DNA of 10,744 bases from Porphyromonas sp. (GCA_029983495.1 JASBZJ010000050.1:1-10744), one strand, 5' to 3'; shown: positions 1 to 7,587, numbered from the stretch's first letter. The notes: generated from the sequence alone by a model not told the origin. Numbers and translations: made by a program.

Positions 1-2288
1 CAAGTACCATTATTATTCCTATCGAACCAAATGCGTGTATAATAGGTGCCTGGGGTTATGTTGCTGAAAATAACTGAATCTATAATATGTTTTCGTTCGA
101 GTACACTGTCGGCTTCGGTAAGTAGTTCCATATAGGCGGGGGAGCTATGCAATAGCGAGTCTACAACAATAAGTAACGAGCCAAAATTAGTTTCTGCTTC
201 CGATTTAATTCCTAGCTCGGTGCTTTCGTTAACTGCACCATAAGCTCCAATTATGGCAGCACTATCTATTTTAAGCATGTAATAGCTGTTGAACTTTTGT
301 TCGAAGTTAAGTCTGTAACGCCTAGCATGGAGTGCGTTGGGTGAAAGGGTAAAGGGAACTTCGGTTTTCTCCCCTTCAGGTATTGATATTTTTTCGTTGT
401 TGTTGCCTTGTTGTGTATTGTTATTGGGGGTAGTTGGCGAGTTGTTTTCGGGATTATTGTAACGTTCTACTCCACTTTCATAAGGGTTTGTTGCTCCACC
501 TCTAAAGGCATCTTCGCGAGCTTGTTGGTTCTTTTCATTGGCTTCTGCTTGGCTTTGATTAATGTTTGCAGTGCTATCTTGTGCCGTTATTGAAGGTATT
601 TGCTCATTTTGTTGTTGCAGTTTTGCCGAATCTACTGTAATGTAGTAGAGGTGCATACGAGTAGTATCGATGTTTTGGGGAACTTGGCTCAGTTCGATAT
701 AAAGTGGTTCGCCAGGGAAGCCTTTGCGTAGTGGAGCCTGTGCCACCAATGATACTATTAGAGGTGGCGTTTTTGCTATGGAGTCGGTTGCAGGAATAGA
801 ATCGCTTGGAATAGAGTCGGGTATTTGACCCTTTCGTTTGGCGATCTGAAGCGAGTCGGCAATATGCTTTTTCCGCTTCTTTTCGCGATTCTTCTCAATA
901 AGAAGTTGAAATATACTTTTTGTTCGCTTATTTTGGAGCGACGACTTTTTTTTATGAACAAGGGTTAAGGTATCTGTTTTCGGTACTAAGTTCATTAGCG
1001 AATCGCTTGCCCAGTAATTTATGCGATATTGTAACGAATCGCGGTTATATAATGTTGAATCGATTATCCAAAAGGTTACTTCAGTGTGGCTGTCGCCTAA
1101 TTCCAATTTAGGCTCTTTTGCTGGTTTTGTTTGTGGTGTAATTAACGATAGTATTGGTAATGAGTCAATAGGAGCGGTAAAAACTAGTTTAATTTGAGCC
1201 GAATCAGGTCGCGATGCACGTTGCAAAGCTATATTCCCTCGTTTCTTCTTCGAGTAGAGTAGCAGGTGATCGGGAATTGGTTGCCGGGGAGTGATCGTTT
1301 CGAAGCGTAGTTCGTTACTATTTTCGCTATTTGTAGTTTCCCCATTTATTGAATCGGGGATACTTTGCCTCGCTATTCCGGCTGAGTCGGTAAGTTGGTT
1401 TTGAACAGTATCGGCATTAACGGTATTAGCTGACGGTATATCGTTGTTCCCAGCCATCGAAAAACTATTTGAGGTGTTAGTGTTAGCATTAGCCTTAGGT
1501 ACTATGTTTGCTATCGAATCGTTTCCTTGTTTTTGTGGAACACTATCAATACTTGTTTGTTGTTCTTTTTTGGGGAGAACGGCTTCTACTTCTTCGTCCA
1601 AAAAAGCAATCCCTTCGCTTGCTCCCGTGTAGTTGTACGAGCGGTCAATATCGTTTATTGCAAATAATTTATATTTTCCTGGTGCTACATGTGTAATGGT
1701 AAAGTTTCCTTCGTTGGTTGTTCGTGTTATGCGAAGCATTGCTTTACTGCTTAAATCCTCGGGGATAAAATGTTTATAAATACCTACCGTAAGATTAGGC
1801 AAAGGCATGAGAGTTTCGGCATCTATAACCTTGCCCGAAATAACCATACTATCAATAGTAGCCCCTGTTGAAAAGGCAAAAGAAAACCCTTCGAGAGGGT
1901 TCCCCTCGTTTAAATCTACAATGGCATCGGCAAAGTCGATTACATATGTTGTGGAATCGATAAAAGGTTGTTCGTACTTTATGGTAATGGTTTTACCAAC
2001 ACCCGCTGTAATTTTTGGAGGTAATAGTTGTGGAGGAGTAAAAACAACCTTTTCGCTTTGTCGCTCGAGCTTAACATTTTCGTCGAAGCGTAGCTTTATG
2101 GTTCTTTTTTTTACGTTTACAGCACCTGCTACCGGGGTACTTTTAATAAACCGAGGAGGTGCCATGTCGTAAGGTCCGCCTTCGGGTGAGGCTTGTTTTG
2201 CACATGCTACAAACAGTAATACCCCTGCAATAATGGCTATAACGGGTAAACAGTACCAAGTTTTAAGTACAAATCGGGGAAGATTCAT
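1..2288 (-). CDS. Ig-like domain lipoprotein, C-terminus beyond window
   Basis: The frame is open without a stop from ATG at 2288 to the left edge, giving 762 complete codons; the 3' end is missing. Residues 13-28 are hydrophobic and end in a lipobox (F-V-A-C) with lipidation Cys29, so this should be an envelope lipoprotein. After the cysteine comes EGGPYDMAPP (36-45), then about 46-142 with the Big_5 Ig-like pattern (LRFDENVKL at 66-74). A carboxypeptidase-regulatory-like beta domain follows at about 147-222, with EGNFTI and APGKYKLFAINDIDRSY. The middle and C-terminal parts hold three low-complexity linkers (about 240-325 Ser/Asp/Asn/Thr-rich, 445-505 Lys/Arg-rich then DS-rich, 555-640 Gln/Asn-rich) between beta-rich segments. 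The last visible residues (PGTYYTRIWFDRNNNGTW) match the end region of this family. It lies 18 nt after the YciO-like gene. The family is common in Bacteroidota and its precise role is unknown; a cell-surface or outer-membrane structural role is inferred. Confidence 0.85.
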   Translation of the reverse strand, partial: MNLPRFVLKTWYCLPVIAIIAGVLLFVACAKQASPEGGPYDMAPPRFIKSTPVAGAVNVKKRTIKLRFDENVKLERQSEKVVFTPPQLLPPKITAGVGKTITIKYEQPFIDSTTYVIDFADAIVDLNEGNPLEGFSFAFSTGATIDSMVISGKVIDAETLMPLPNLTVGIYKHFIPEDLSSKAMLRITRTTNEGNFTITHVAPGKYKLFAINDIDRSYNYTGASEGIAFLDEEVEAVLPKKEQQTSIDSVPQKQGNDSIANIVPKANANTNTSNSFSMAGNNDIPSANTVNADTVQNQLTDSAGIARQSIPDSINGETTNSENSNELRFETITPRQPIPDHLLLYSKKKRGNIALQRASRPDSAQIKLVFTAPIDSLPILSLITPQTKPAKEPKLELGDSHTEVTFWIIDSTLYNRDSLQYRINYWASDSLMNLVPKTDTLTLVHKKKSSLQNKRTKSIFQLLIEKNREKKRKKHIADSLQIAKRKGQIPDSIPSDSIPATDSIAKTPPLIVSLVAQAPLRKGFPGEPLYIELSQVPQNIDTTRMHLYYITVDSAKLQQQNEQIPSITAQDSTANINQSQAEANEKNQQAREDAFRGGATNPYESGVERYNNPENNSPTTPNNNTQQGNNNEKISIPEGEKTEVPFTLSPNALHARRYRLNFEQKFNSYYMLKIDSAAIIGAYGAVNESTELGIKSEAETNFGSLLIVVDSLLHSSPAYMELLTEADSVLERKHIIDSVIFSNITPGTYYTRIWFDRNNNGT

Positions 2289-2306
2289 GCTTACAGTTGA
2301 AGAATT

Positions 2307-2912
2307 TTAGAGTTGAAGAGGAGCTGATGTACGAATTACTGTGGGTCCGGATGTTTGTAAATTAATTATGGCCGACACACTGCCTTCCGCTAAGCCACCA
2401 TCAATAACGGTGTAAACGCTGTTGCCATATTCTTCGTTAATTAGCTCGGGGTTTGTAAGGTATTCCTTTTCGTTTTTTCGAATAGGTAATGATGCCGTTA
2501 TGAGCGGAGCGTTAAGATTTTCGAGTATAAGTGTTGTTACAGCATGTAGCGAAAGCCGAATACCAATTTCGCCCGACTTCTTTAATATTTTGGGCAACGA
2601 TGATAGCGATGGTAAAAGGTAGGTAATAGCTTCGTGTTCATGTGTTTTAATGTAGTTGAATGCCTGATTATCGATTCGGGCATACTGCGCAGCCGATGCT
2701 ATGCTTGGGCACATTATAGCAAAGCGTTGTTTTTTTATATTGCTTTGCTTTAAGCGATAAAGCTCTTCAACAGCATTTTGTTTTAGGGCATTGCACCCCA
2801 ATGCATAGCCAATCCCCGTAGGGTATATTACCAAAGCCCCATCCTCAATAGCGTGTATTAGGTTCTGTAGTACTTTGTAATCGGGGTTTTTAGGGTATAT
2901 TTTTGTAATCAT
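2307..2912 (-). CDS. YciO/Sua5/YrdC-family protein, divergent motifs
   Basis: This 201-residue protein aligns along its whole length with the YciO type of the Sua5/TsaC/YrdC family, whose active members make threonylcarbamoyl-AMP for tRNA t6A37. Retained family signs are the start MITKIYPKNPD, YPTxxxYxLGC at 30-40, IGIR at 116-119, the PLITASLP strand at 136-143, EYLTNPELI at 150-158 and the VIDGG turn at 169-173. Several hallmark residues are altered: the usual DTVYG segment reads GIGYA (33-37), the usual LPGPFT segment reads HEHEAIT (91-97), and the usual STVVD segment reads SAIIN (180-184). The ORF is intact and full length, so this is not an obvious pseudogene. It sits 21 nt after the helix-hairpin-helix gene and 18 nt before the lipoprotein gene. 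Family membership is fairly sure; threonylcarbamoyl-AMP synthase activity is doubtful. Confidence 0.8.
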   Translation of the reverse strand: MITKIYPKNPDYKVLQNLIHAIEDGALVIYPTGIGYALGCNALKQNAVEELYRLKQSNIKKQRFAIMCPSIASAAQYARIDNQAFNYIKTHEHEAITYLLPSLSSLPKILKKSGEIGIRLSLHAVTTLILENLNAPLITASLPIRKNEKEYLTNPELINEEYGNSVYTVIDGGLAEGSVSAIINLQTSGPTVIRTSAPLQL

Positions 2913-2933
2913 GGCATTGTTTTTTACGAGGTA

Positions 2934-3626
2934 CTATTCCATAATAAAGTAATGCGAAAGGCGAATGCTATCATCGTGCGAGAAGCATTCGAGCGAAAGA
3001 AGTTGTTTCCATCCACGAAGTTTACCATCACGAAATAGAATACGTTCAATGGCGTTGTGCTGTTCCCTCGATAAATAGGGATGCTGAGGAATACTATCGT
3101 ATGCTAGTGTGGCTATGCGCAAGCGTTGTGGTTTTTCGGCAAGGCTAAAATATTTTTTTATTTCGCTATAGCGTGTTGGGGTCATGCCATAAACTTCCTG
3201 TAATTGCAGTATGGTATAATAGCCACCAAGTCGGTTGCGAAGGGCAACTATGCGACGTGCGTATGTTGGTCCAATACCTGGAACAAGGGTTAGCGTTGCA
3301 CTATCGGCTTTATTAAGGTCAACAGTAGCTCCCTCGGGTATTCTTCGTTTGGGCGTGTAATTCTCCTTCTGTGGAGGACCAACATAATCAGCACTTGTTT
3401 CGCGATTTGTTTTATCAATTACTTTTCGTTCCAAATCAATTGTACGAATCGAATCGCTAGCCGAACTAACGTAATTTGCTGTGGGTGGGGTGTTTTGTGG
3501 CGCATTATTCGAATTGTTGTTAAACGAAAATAACGCAACAGCCCCTACAATTAGGGCAAATAATAGTAGGGCTAAACCTATGTCGTTACTATTGAACCGA
3601 AAAATACGAAAAAAACCTTTCAGCAT
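2934..3626 (-). CDS. Membrane-anchored helix-hairpin-helix (ComEA-like) protein
   Basis: This 230-residue protein has a basic N-terminus, one membrane segment at about 16-34, and a polar Asn/Ser/Thr-rich linker to about residue 95. A clear helix-hairpin-helix unit follows at about 102-160: it begins VDLNKADSATL, has the hairpin PGIGP at 116-120, and continues ARRIVALRNRLGGY and QLQEVYGM. A weaker second unit (about 172-228) begins at DSIPQHPYLSREQHNAIERI; its hairpin glycines are gone. HhH units of this kind contact DNA backbone in ComEA and related proteins, but in Bacteroidota such anchored HhH proteins are widespread and seldom characterised. By ComEA topology the soluble part would lie outside the cytoplasm; that is inference. 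The gene lies 32 nt after lolD and 21 nt before the YciO-like gene, on the same strand. No ComEC or other competence gene is visible, so a role in DNA uptake is not established. Confidence 0.85.
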   Translation of the reverse strand: MLKGFFRIFRFNSNDIGLALLLFALIVGAVALFSFNNNSNNAPQNTPPTANYVSSASDSIRTIDLERKVIDKTNRETSADYVGPPQKENYTPKRRIPEGATVDLNKADSATLTLVPGIGPTYARRIVALRNRLGGYYTILQLQEVYGMTPTRYSEIKKYFSLAEKPQRLRIATLAYDSIPQHPYLSREQHNAIERILFRDGKLRGWKQLLSLECFSHDDSIRLSHYFIME

Positions 3627-3658
3627 ACAGTTTATCGTTAACTTTTTCGTGTAGCAGC

Positions 3659-4321
3659 TTATGAAAGTATAACCCCGTGTTCGAGTCGCAATATGCGGTC
3701 GGCTCGCTGAGCTAAGTGGTTATCGTGTGTGGCAATAATCATAGTTTGCCCCCAATTGTTTTTTACATTATCAAAAAGTTCGTGCAATTCCTCTTTATGG
3801 GCTTCATCGAGGCTACCCGAAGGTTCGTCGGCAAGTAGTAAATCAGGCTTGTTAATAAGGGCACGGGCTACGGCAACACGTTGTTTTTCTCCCCCCGAAA
3901 GTTCGCTAGGTTTGTGTGCTGAGCGGTGTTGTAACGAAAGCACTTCGAGTAACTCTTCGGCTTTTTTCCGAGCGGTGCGAAACGAATCCCCTCGTATAAG
4001 TGCTGGTAACATAGTATTTTCCAGTGCTGTAAATTCGGGTAATAGCTCGTGGAATTGAAATACAAAACCAATACGTTGGTTTCTAAATATATCTTTTTTT
4101 CGTTCACTGAGCGAAATGGTAGCTATGCCATTAATGCTGATAGTTCCCTCATTGGGGGTATCGAGTAAGCCAAGCAACTGTAGTAGCGTTGTTTTACCTG
4201 AACCCGATGACCCCATAATTGCTACATATTCGCCCTTATCAACCCGAAACGAAATGTTGTGTAACACTTCGAGCTTGCCAAATGACTTTTTTAACTGTTC
4301 TACCTGAACGAATGGAGGCAT
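3659..4321 (-). CDS. lolD: LolD-like ABC transporter ATP-binding protein
   Basis: This 220-residue protein is a single ABC ATPase domain with every motif intact: Walker A GSSGSGKTT (37-45), Q-loop Gln89, signature LSGGEKQR (141-148), Walker B LLLADE (161-166), D-loop SGSLD (168-172) and switch His199. The stretch FQFHELLPEFTALENTMLPALI (88-109) is typical of LolD and the wider MacB/FtsE-like group of ATPases that drive mechanotransmission transporters. In the Lol system LolD powers LolC/E to release lipoproteins from the inner membrane for transfer to LolA. No LolC/E-type permease is in the window, so the partner must be encoded elsewhere. The gene starts 4 nt after the tcdA stop, a spacing that suggests coupling, and the pair recurs in Bacteroidota. 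A different substrate for this ATPase cannot be excluded. Confidence 0.85.
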   Translation of the reverse strand: MPPFVQVEQLKKSFGKLEVLHNISFRVDKGEYVAIMGSSGSGKTTLLQLLGLLDTPNEGTISINGIATISLSERKKDIFRNQRIGFVFQFHELLPEFTALENTMLPALIRGDSFRTARKKAEELLEVLSLQHRSAHKPSELSGGEKQRVAVARALINKPDLLLADEPSGSLDEAHKEELHELFDNVKNNWGQTMIIATHDNHLAQRADRILRLEHGVILS

Positions 4322-4325
4322 ATAT

Positions 4326-5072
4326 TTATTTGCTTGCGCTAGTTATTTTTTTGTTTGTAGCCAGCTTTTCTAGAGTGTAGGCAACCATATAACCACCAAA
4401 TAAATTGGGCAAATATGATATAGTTCCCACTGTTGTGCCTTTACCTTTTTCGCTACTGCCTTTTTTTACTGCGGTTGCAATAGGTACTTCAGACGAATAT
4501 ACTACAGGTACTCCCTTTTTTATTTTTTTTTCGGCAAGGTTGCGTCGAACTACGCGGGCAAGCGAACAGTATTCGGTTTTAGAAATGTCGGCAATTTTTA
4601 TACGAGTAGGATCGGTTTTGGCTCCTGCTCCCATTGACGATATAAAGGGAACTTTTAGCCTAACGCAGGCTTCGATAAGTGCACATTTGGGAATAACAGT
4701 ATCGATGCAATCGAGTACAAAATCGAAGTTCCCTTGTTCCACTAGGGGGCGAGCGTCCGCTTCTTCAAGGTAATGAGCAATAACCGTAACCTTTGCTGTA
4801 GGGTTAATACTAAGTACACGTTGTTTGGCAACTTCGGCTTTAAGTTCGCCCACATTGCTAGGTAATGCTAATATTTGCCGATTACAGTTACTTAGTGAAA
4901 TGCGGTCGGCATCCACTATTGTAAATGTTTCAACGCCACTACGTGCTAGCATTTCTAAGGCAAACCCGCCAACCCCACCGACACCAACAACAAGCACATG
5001 GCTGTTTTTTATCCGTTCAAGTTGTTCTTTCCCCAGTAAAAGTTCAGTTCTTTCGGTTTGTTCTATAGTCAT
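4326..5072 (-). CDS. tcdA: tRNA threonylcarbamoyladenosine dehydratase (TcdA/CsdL)
   Basis: This 248-residue protein is a ThiF/MoeB/HesA-type (E1-like) ATP-dependent enzyme. The nucleotide-binding fold shows VVGVGGVGG (28-36), the acidic VDAD end of beta 2 (53-56), SNCNRQI (61-67) and DCID (121-124). The later SSMGAGAKTDPT (145-156), ISKTEYCSLARVVRRNL (163-179) and the closing FGGYMVAYTLEKL (225-237) are characteristic of TcdA rather than ThiF or MoeB. There is no ThiF/MoeB-type CxxC zinc pair. TcdA dehydrates t6A37 in tRNA to the cyclic hydantoin form ct6A. It starts 10 nt after mltG and ends 4 nt before lolD. A homologue of the enzyme family that starts the t6A pathway (YciO/Sua5) lies further along the same strand, though its motifs are eroded. 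Assignment to TcdA is strong. Confidence 0.88.
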   Translation of the reverse strand: MTIEQTERTELLLGKEQLERIKNSHVLVVGVGGVGGFALEMLARSGVETFTIVDADRISLSNCNRQILALPSNVGELKAEVAKQRVLSINPTAKVTVIAHYLEEADARPLVEQGNFDFVLDCIDTVIPKCALIEACVRLKVPFISSMGAGAKTDPTRIKIADISKTEYCSLARVVRRNLAEKKIKKGVPVVYSSEVPIATAVKKGSSEKGKGTTVGTISYLPNLFGGYMVAYTLEKLATNKKITSASK

Positions 5073-5082
5073 GATAGTAGCT

Positions 5083-6177
5083 TTATTGCTCCGCTTTTAT
5101 TTGTAACGAATCGAGTTTCCGTTGGTAACGGTATGCATTGGATAAATGGTCGGTATAGTTCGTTGCGAACACGTGGTACCCCGAGAGGTCGCTTTTTGCA
5201 CACATATAAATAAAGCGATGTGACTCGTAATTGAGTACTTTTTCGAGCGTACTTTTTTGTGGATAACGAATTGGCCCTGGGGGTAGCCCGATAATACGGT
5301 AGGTATTGTACGGCGAATTGGTAGCTGTTTGAGCTGATGTAATTCGTTTTAGAGCAAAGTTTTGTAGCGCAAACTTTACCGTTGGATCGGCTTGTAAGGG
5401 CATCCCACGACGCAACCGGTTAATGTATAACCCTGCAATGCGACTATATTCATCGGTTTTGTTGCTTTCTTCCTCAACAATGCTTGCAATAATTGATATA
5501 TCACTCGGCTTTAGCCCTTCTTCCTCGAGCTTCTTTTTTCGGTTTTCGTTCCAAAAGTTTTGGTAGTTGCCGGCTATTTTTTCTACTAATGCTTTGGGTT
5601 TTACATTCCAATAAAACTCGTAGCTATCGGGTATAAATAGGCACCGAATCGTTGCTGTATCCAGCCCATATGTGGCGCAAAATGATGCGTTGGCTAATAA
5701 TGATTCGAGCTCTTGAGTTGACATTTGCAAGTTAGCGGTAAGTTTTTCCACCAACTCCTTTTGTGTGCGTACCGAAGAAAACGAAACTTTTATGGGTTGT
5801 TGGCCCTCGCTAATTAGGCGGTGAAGTATCGCATAGGAACTCATTTTCCCGGTTACTGCATAACGCCCTTCGCGTAGCTTATTATCGAGTCTGCACAGGT
5901 TTGCATAAAACTTAAACAGAGTTGGCGTGTTTAACCCAATTTCGTTTTCGAGTTGTGCGGTTACGCTATTTGTTGTTGAGGTGGGGTATACATAGGCATA
6001 CCCTATACGGTTTTGTTTACCTATAGGGAGAAATAACAACAATACACCTAAAAGAACTACTAAAACAATTGCCACTGTGGAGATTACGATTACTCGATTC
6101 CGTAGGTGTGTGCGTTTTTTTCGCTTATCGTTTTGCCCAGGGCGCCAATGTGGGGTATAGCTTTTTACTTTACGCAT
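5083..6177 (-). CDS. mltG: Endolytic peptidoglycan transglycosylase MltG (YceG-like)
   Basis: This 364-residue protein has a short basic cytoplasmic tail (RKKRTHLRNR at 19-28) and one membrane segment at about 29-51. The rest should face the periplasm: a LysM-like region at about 55-130 (LREGRYAV at 101-108) and the YceG catalytic domain to about 355. The motif IIASIVEEESNK (229-240) holds the catalytic glutamate, Glu235 by match to Glu218 of E. coli MltG. LQADPTVKFAL (261-271), SPYNTY (288-293) and GLPPGPI (297-303) are the other family signatures. MltG cleaves nascent glycan strands close to the inner membrane and is thought to end strand elongation. The length is near that of the E. coli enzyme. 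It lies 67 nt after the TPM-domain gene and 10 nt before tcdA, so it probably shares a transcript with the latter. The call is secure. Confidence 0.93.
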   Translation of the reverse strand: MRKVKSYTPHWRPGQNDKRKKRTHLRNRVIVISTVAIVLVVLLGVLLLFLPIGKQNRIGYAYVYPTSTTNSVTAQLENEIGLNTPTLFKFYANLCRLDNKLREGRYAVTGKMSSYAILHRLISEGQQPIKVSFSSVRTQKELVEKLTANLQMSTQELESLLANASFCATYGLDTATIRCLFIPDSYEFYWNVKPKALVEKIAGNYQNFWNENRKKKLEEEGLKPSDISIIASIVEEESNKTDEYSRIAGLYINRLRRGMPLQADPTVKFALQNFALKRITSAQTATNSPYNTYRIIGLPPGPIRYPQKSTLEKVLNYESHRFIYMCAKSDLSGYHVFATNYTDHLSNAYRYQRKLDSLQIKAEQ

Positions 6178-6244
6178 AGTTAATTGTTAATTAAGCAGTA
6201 TGTATTAAGGTTGAAAAATAGGCGTATAGCGTAATGATGGTTTG

Positions 6245-7522
6245 TTACCAACTACCTGTTGCACCGCCACCTCCGCCCGAGCCTCCACCAAAGCTTCCAT
6301 AACCTCCATAACCACCTCCTCGATTACGTCGCGATAATATTGAGCCTATAATTATACCCCTTAACAACATGTTTTTATCATTGTTGTTTGTGGGAGTATC
6401 GTGCGTTTCGGTATATTGGCAATTTTCGCACTTATAATACTTACGTTCGTAGTTGCGGTTGCCTGCATTAAAGATTTCTGTTTTATAAATATGGTAGCTT
6501 CGGGTATGGCATATGGGGCAAACCGAATACTTCGAATTGGGTATTTGCAAGCGATACACTTTACCAAAACCACAATTGCTACAATACGCCCCTCCATATA
6601 TTACGCTACCAAGTTTTTGTTCAACAAGCTGACCCGGCGAAACCAGGCTTGCAACGTTGGAATTTTGTAAACCACATTTGTGGAAGGTAGGCTGGTTGCA
6701 ATTGGGGCAATATTGGCTACTTACCTTTATTCTGCGTGAATAGAAGCCATAATACCATATGCCCAATATAATGGCTAATGGTAGCGATAGAACGACCAAC
6801 CATAACGTGTTAGCTAATGCAATGCGCGAGGCTTGCTGTGTAGCATAGGCTCCATAGTGTTTATAACACTGTTTTATACGCGATATGGCTGTAACAAAAA
6901 TAACTATACCTACTAGGAATAACCCTGCGAGTAGTGCGTAGAGTAGAGGGCTATGCCAACGAATACTATTCGTAGGCATGTTGTTATTTGTTTGTTCGGG
7001 ATTGCTGTAGCTCGCTACTTGTTGGTAAATGCCATCAATAACATCGCATATGCCCTTATTGTAATTACCCGCTTTAAAAGGTTCTTTTACGTAACGGTCG
7101 AAAAGCATTATTGCCGTAGCATCCGTTATAATAGCTTCGCTTCCATAGCCTGTTTCGATTCGGAACTGATGATCCTCAATTGCTACAACAACAACAATAC
7201 CATTGTTGTCCTTCGACGAACCTACACCCCATTGGCGTAATAGGTCGCGGGCGAACGTTTCAATGGGAACTTTTCCTGTGGACGGAATAACAACCACTAC
7301 AGCTTCTACCCCAAAATTGCGACGGAGTTCAGCAAGTTTAGCATCAACCACATAAACTGTTTCACTACTGAGGTAGTTTTCGGGGTCGCTAACATAGCGT
7401 GATTTATCCATCAGTTGCACATTGGGTACATCACTTACATGATATACTTTGTTCTTGGGGCTGGCAAAAACAAACTGAAGCGATAGTAAAAGGGTTATGG
7501 TTGCAAGGCGTAGCTTATTCAT
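6245..7522 (-). CDS. TPM-domain (YgcG-like) membrane protein with zinc ribbons
   Basis: This 425-residue protein begins with a signal peptide (about 1-20, ending FVFA before SPKN). A TPM domain covers about 45-170; it has DNNGIVVVVA (105-114) and FRIETGYGSEAII (120-132), both conserved in YgcG and related proteins. Two membrane segments follow at about 191-213 and 238-261. The C-terminal part carries four CxxC pairs at Cys272/275, Cys314/317, Cys335/338 and Cys365/368, best read as two zinc-ribbon-like units. The tail is glycine-rich and ends SGGGGGATGSW, a form common at the end of YgcG proteins. TPM domains were first named for a photosystem II repair phosphatase; the function of the bacterial membrane forms is unknown. 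With the signal peptide cleaved, the TPM domain would be periplasmic and, after two membrane passes, the ribbons periplasmic too. It follows lemA, a frequent partner, after a 209-nt gap. Start ATG shares its A with the stop of a small upstream ORF (TAATG). Confidence 0.87.
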   Translation of the reverse strand: MNKLRLATITLLLSLQFVFASPKNKVYHVSDVPNVQLMDKSRYVSDPENYLSSETVYVVDAKLAELRRNFGVEAVVVVIPSTGKVPIETFARDLLRQWGVGSSKDNNGIVVVVAIEDHQFRIETGYGSEAIITDATAIMLFDRYVKEPFKAGNYNKGICDVIDGIYQQVASYSNPEQTNNNMPTNSIRWHSPLLYALLAGLFLVGIVIFVTAISRIKQCYKHYGAYATQQASRIALANTLWLVVLSLPLAIILGIWYYGFYSRRIKVSSQYCPNCNQPTFHKCGLQNSNVASLVSPGQLVEQKLGSVIYGGAYCSNCGFGKVYRLQIPNSKYSVCPICHTRSYHIYKTEIFNAGNRNYERKYYKCENCQYTETHDTPTNNNDKNMLLRGIIIGSILSRRNRGGGYGGYGSFGGGSGGGGGATGSW

Positions 7523-7587
7523 TAGTACTTATTCTGAGCTGCTATTTTAGATTGCGCTATTCGTAGCTTTTTAGCAATGTTAAACAT
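7522..7587 (-). CDS. Possible small leader ORF ahead of TPM gene
   Basis: A 21-codon ORF starts at ATG 7587 (MFNIAKKLRIAQSKIA, then five more residues ending NKY) and stops at TAA 7524-7522. The stop shares one base with the ATG of the TPM gene (TAATG). A perfect 5-bp hairpin (7587-7600) lies directly over its start codon. The same frame is open back to 7707, with TTG and GTG codons as possible earlier starts. The peptide is basic and likely helical, with no family that I recognise. The coupling arrangement is suggestive, but an ORF this short can arise by chance. Confidence 0.25.
   Translation of the reverse strand: MFNIAKKLRIAQSKIAAQNKY

Noticed and set aside
408..593. Hydrophobic plus-strand 61-codon frame resembling a membrane peptide
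   Set aside because: Antisense to the Gln/Asn-rich linker of the lipoprotein; reverse complements of such codons (GTT, TTG) give hydrophobic residues automatically.
1807..2172. 121-codon plus-strand frame
   Set aside because: It lies wholly opposite the lipoprotein gene, whose minus-strand frame has a lipobox and recognisable domains; an antisense shadow.
1..2288. Possible frameshift or pseudogene at the left end, because no complete ORF is bounded there
   Set aside because: Reading every codon from 2288 to the edge on the minus strand showed no stop; the gene is merely cut by the window edge.
3868..4107. 79-codon minus-strand frame within lolD
   Set aside because: Same strand but another frame of lolD, which has every ABC motif intact; a shadow, not a nested gene.
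4405..4773. 122-codon plus-strand frame
   Set aside because: Antisense to tcdA, which carries all its motifs on the minus strand; no protein-like features of its own.
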